Source: Rebecca billardiae RCC1528
Lineage: Eukaryota > Haptophyta
Assembly (NCBI GenBank): GCA_965240325.2
Contig: OZ251222.1
Location: forward strand, 3,534,001 to 3,598,000
DNA: 64,000 bases
Direction of reading: 5' to 3'
A program made the translations under genes and the position numbers. A model generated the notes under the pieces. It was not told where the DNA came from and did no database searches. It was given only the letters and a program-made list of their open reading frames with translations. Shown piece after piece: positions 62,601-64,000 of the stretch; the stretch's first letter is position 1, and the number at the start of each line of letters is the position of its first letter.

Positions 62601-64000
62601 GCGGTGGCGATGGCGGCGGTGGCGGCGGCGGAGCTGGCGGCGGCGGGCTTGGTGGCGGGCTCGGAGGCGGCGACGGCGGTGGCGGCGGTGGCGAGCTGGG
62701 CGGCGGTGGCGACGGCGGCGGCGATGGCGGCGGCGGCGGCGGCGGAGCTGGCGGCGGCGGGCTCGGCGGCGGGCTCGGCGGCGGGCTCGGCGGCGGGCTC
62801 GGCGGAGGCGGCGGTGGCGGGCTCGGCGGCGGCGAGGGCGGCGGAAGCGGTGGCGGCGACGGCACGGCCGACGGCGGCGGGCTGGGCGGCGGCGACGGCG
62901 GCGGGCTGGGCAGCGGCGAGGGTGGCGGGCTTGGCGGTGGTGACGGTGGAGCCGATGGCGGCGGCGACGGCGGCGGGCTCGGCGGCGGCGATGGCGGCGG
63001 CGGCGGCGGGCTCGGCGGCGGAGATGGCGGCTGCGACGGAAGTGGGCTCGGCGGTGGTGACGGTGGCGGCGGCGGCGGGCTCGGCGGTGGCGATGGCGGC
63101 TGCGACGGCGGCGGGCTTGGCGGTGGCGACGGCGGCGGTGACGGCGGCGGCGGCGGTGGGCTCGGCGGTGGAGATGGCGGCTGCGACGGCGGCGGACTCG
63201 GCGGTGGCGGTGGCGGTGGGCGCGCTGGCGGCGGGCTGGGCGGCGGGCTCGGCGGTGGCAACGGCGGCGGAGGCTGCGGGCTTGGCGGTGGAGACGGCGG
63301 TGGCAACGGCGGCGGGCTCGGCGTCGGCGACGGCGGCGGCGGCGGCGGGCTCGGCGGTGGAGACGGCGGTGGCGACGGCGGCGGGCTCGGCGGCGGGCTC
63401 GGCGGTGGCGGCGGCGGCGTTGGCGGCGGGCTCGGCGGTGGAGATGGCGGTGGCAACGGCGGCGGGCTCGGCGGCGGCGACGGCGGTGGAGGCGGCGGGC
63501 TCGGCGGTGGAGTCGGCGGTGGCGACGGCGGCGGGCTCGGCGGTGGCGGTGGCGGCGGGCTCGCCGGTGGCGGGCTCGCCGGCGGGCTCGGCGGTGGCGA
63601 CGGCGGCGGCGGCGGCGGGCTCGGCGGCGGAGATGGCGGCTGCGACGGAAGTGGGCTCGGCGGTGGTGACGGTGGCGGCGGCGGCGGGCTCGGCGGTGGC
63701 GATGGCGGCTGCGACGGCGGCGGGCTTGGCGGTGGCGACGGCGGCGGTGACGGCGGCGGCGGCGGTGGGCTCGGCGGTGGAGATGGCGGCTGCGACGGCG
63801 GCGGACTCGGCGGTGGCGGTGGCGGTGGGCGCGCTGGCGGCGGGCTGGGCGGCGGGCTCGGCGGTGGCAACGGCGGCGGAGGCTGCGGGCTTGGCGGTGG
63901 AGACGGCGGTGGCAACGGCGGCGGGCTCGGCGTCGGCGACGGCGGCGGCGGCGGCGGGCTCGGCGGTGGAGACGGCGGTGGCGACGGCGGCGGGCTCGGC
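41696..64000 (-). CDS. Giant proline-rich surface protein: cohesin/Ig/dockerin-like modules, GCxD repeats, TM helix, IQ tail (5' end outside window)
   Basis: Transcribed right to left; the 5' end lies beyond 64000. Last exons: through 42668, then 42525-42430, then 42229-41696. Introns 42667-42526 and 42429-42230 start GTGCG, end GCAG and are phase 0. Module order from N to C: SPPP rod (64000-57600); a small globular domain (57589-57300, LVTYEFDVDLSSWDAAQEAA); short SPPP linker; cohesin/Ig-like region (57080-53300); dockerin-like module (53262-53030); beta-rich domain (to 52580); second SPPP rod (52580-47800); 25 GCxD repeats (47795-45855); globular domain (45850-45010); 27 GCxD repeats (45003-42985); proline linker; TM helix in exon 42525-42430 (TILGLVASIVCFVGSCTLAF, then RRRRK); cytoplasmic tail with IQ motif (AAVRIQSAVRARLAREEL). 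In total over 7,000 residues. Proline rods of this type are hydroxylated and glycosylated in algal walls. Three single-base indels near 59202, 58863 and 58268 break the frame of the first rod relative to the rest, so two abutting genes cannot be excluded. The rest (57589-41696) is intact. Confidence 0.82.
42985..45003 (-). repeat. Block B of GCxD/DDGSC protein repeats (27 units)
   Basis: Part of the giant CDS. Each unit is about 25 residues: GCTDxxAxNYD followed by xxATxDDGSC and a short VxP- or G-type link. Cysteines at the start and end of each unit probably pair, and the DDGS and NYD positions are suited to calcium binding. Units differ in sequence although the frame is exact, so this block is old compared with the proline arrays. 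Similar repeats occur in bacterial and algal extracellular proteins. Confidence 0.9.
45855..47795 (-). repeat. Block A of GCxD/DDGSC protein repeats (25 units)
   Basis: Same unit as block B, N-terminal to it. Several units lose a canonical residue (for example KCNVPGSLNYD lacks the leading GC). It is separated from block B by a non-repetitive domain (about 45850-45010) containing ITSATVSPLTTLLVHVLERA. That serine-proline-LTTL motif recurs in bacterial surface proteins with similar repeat contexts. Confidence 0.88.
50030..51075 (-). repeat. 36-bp minisatellite, about 29 copies, in the second proline rod
   Basis: Codes SPPPSSPPPPPP again and again. Units differ mainly at third positions and by occasional Gly-rich + strand changes (CTCGGT/CTGGGC). 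The array stays in frame throughout. Confidence 0.92.
51085..52520 (-). repeat. 618-bp tandem duplication, about 2.3 copies, in the second proline rod
   Basis: GCGGCTGCGA occurs at 51091, 51709 and 52327, exactly 618 bp apart, within near-identical context. GTAAGGACTGCTGCGCGGCG occurs at 51401 and 52019. 618 bp is 206 codons, so the frame is preserved. Part of the same cassette (51440-51640) is found again at about 62753-62960 in the first rod. Confidence 0.92.
53030..53262 (-). other. Dockerin-like module of the giant protein
   Basis: Two duplicated calcium-loop-like segments, GDVSGDCAFTSFDIRVAALV and LDPTLDGSVTTNDAAYLQLA, lie about 40 residues apart. They match the paired F-hand layout of type I dockerins (GDVNGDGxxxxxDxxxL...). 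The first loop has an atypical Cys. Dockerins bind cohesins in bacterial cellulosomes; here the partner would be a cohesin-like module of the same or a related protein. Confidence 0.6.
53300..57080 (-). other. Cohesin- and Ig-like extracellular region of the giant protein
   Basis: From N to C: an initial beta domain (57080-56470); a cohesin-like domain (about 56465-56010) with VRVDFAHSPRFRSDTIVATA, TSFRLTWRYDPAVLSYGSTA and LVSVTFSVLG; several Ig-like (BIG2-type) domains (55990-53930), for example DGTTVDFSTDARANFTLSAA and VTISVAW-type ends; and a second cohesin-like domain (about 53865-53470) with GSQLSVGVYANTGGERLVNF, QIEIFLDSSLL and IGTITFDVLGTG. The order of cohesin and Ig-like domains resembles the TMEM132 adhesion family. 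Confidence 0.62.
57830..62760 (-). repeat. 114-bp minisatellite, about 43 copies, coding a 38-residue proline unit
   Basis: Successive GGAGCTGG landmarks are 114 bp apart (for example 58414 and 58528). The unit codes SPPP blocks, one APPPPPPP block and one SSPPPPPP block. Copies differ by few bases. Three indels (deletions near 59202 and 58863, insertion near 58268) shift the frame. None of the six frames has stops in this array, because the repeat lacks T and A in the needed combinations. Confidence 0.95.
63000..64000 (-). repeat. 609-bp duplication at the window edge, first proline rod
   Basis: AGGCTGCGGG at 63271 recurs at 63880, 609 bp (203 codons) apart, in near-identical context, as does CTGCGACGGAAGTGGGCTCG near 63030 and 63640. 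The repeat continues past the window, so copy number is unknown. Confidence 0.9.

Noticed and set aside
57445-63915. Minus-strand frame of 2,156 residues taken as a complete separate protein
   Set aside because: Its last 590 residues change from SPPP to Arg/His- and Ala-rich text exactly at the single-base indels, and its end reads the next domain in the wrong frame. It has no ATG start in the window.

Overview
The window is nuclear DNA of a eukaryotic, photosynthetic microalga. The evidence is compact and very GC-rich coding sequence, short GT-AG introns, a Tic22 plastid-import protein and a monogalactosyldiacylglycerol (MGDG) synthase that both start with signal-peptide-like leaders (as expected for a secondary, red-lineage plastid), SPPP-type proline-rich wall or scale proteins, and long (AG)n tracts. 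A haptophyte fits best. That assignment is inference, and a pelagophyte or another stramenopile cannot be excluded.

Layout. 1-1161: a large inverted repeat. 1162-2046 (+): epsilon-COP. 4138-5508 (+): an unassigned secreted protein with a methyltransferase-like core. 6149-6898 (-) and 7046-8671 (+): a divergent pair, Tic22 and a SET-domain lysine methyltransferase. 10436-10780 (-) and 10964-13750 (+): a divergent pair, a small basic protein and a Tex/SRBD1-like RNA-binding protein. 13751-16474: a repeat-rich island with a candidate mobile element. 16475-18646 (+): a probable F-box/TPR-like protein. 19476-22517 (+): an FUSC/aromatic-acid-exporter-like membrane protein. 22518-24838: a decayed coding sequence and repeats. 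24839-26784 (-): the ribosome-assembly factor LTV1, one intron. 28593-30500 (-): a PPPDE (DeSI-type) peptidase. 30741-34385 (-) and 34531-36145 (+): a divergent lipid-enzyme pair, a DDHD phospholipase carrying PH, PH and PX domains, and MGDG synthase. 36801-38595 (+): a polyproline protein. 40091-40762 (-): an unassigned protein with a Cys-rich hydrophobic patch. 41696-64000 (-): one enormous surface-protein gene, open at its 5' end at the window edge.

The giant gene is the most unusual object. As read here it encodes more than 7,000 residues. In order it has a proline-rich rod containing about 43 copies of a 114-bp repeat; a small globular domain; a region of cohesin-like and bacterial-Ig-like modules resembling TMEM132 architecture; a dockerin-like module; a second proline-rich rod with 36-bp and 618-bp repeats; 52 cysteine-containing GCxDxxAxNYD/DDGSC repeats in two blocks split by a globular domain; a transmembrane helix; and a cytoplasmic tail with an IQ (calmodulin-binding) motif. 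This reads as a very long cell-surface or wall-linking adhesin with a possible calcium/calmodulin connection inside the cell. Three single-base indels within the 114-bp array break the reading frame. They are either assembly errors or evidence that two genes abut there.

All seven introns that could be placed are short (75-200 bp), lie between codons (phase 0), start GTGCG or GTGTG and end GCAG. A dispersed motif (TAAGAATAAGAGACGCAC followed by CAGCTCAGGCAGGCGAG) recurs in at least seven intergenic places in both orientations and probably marks a small transposon family.
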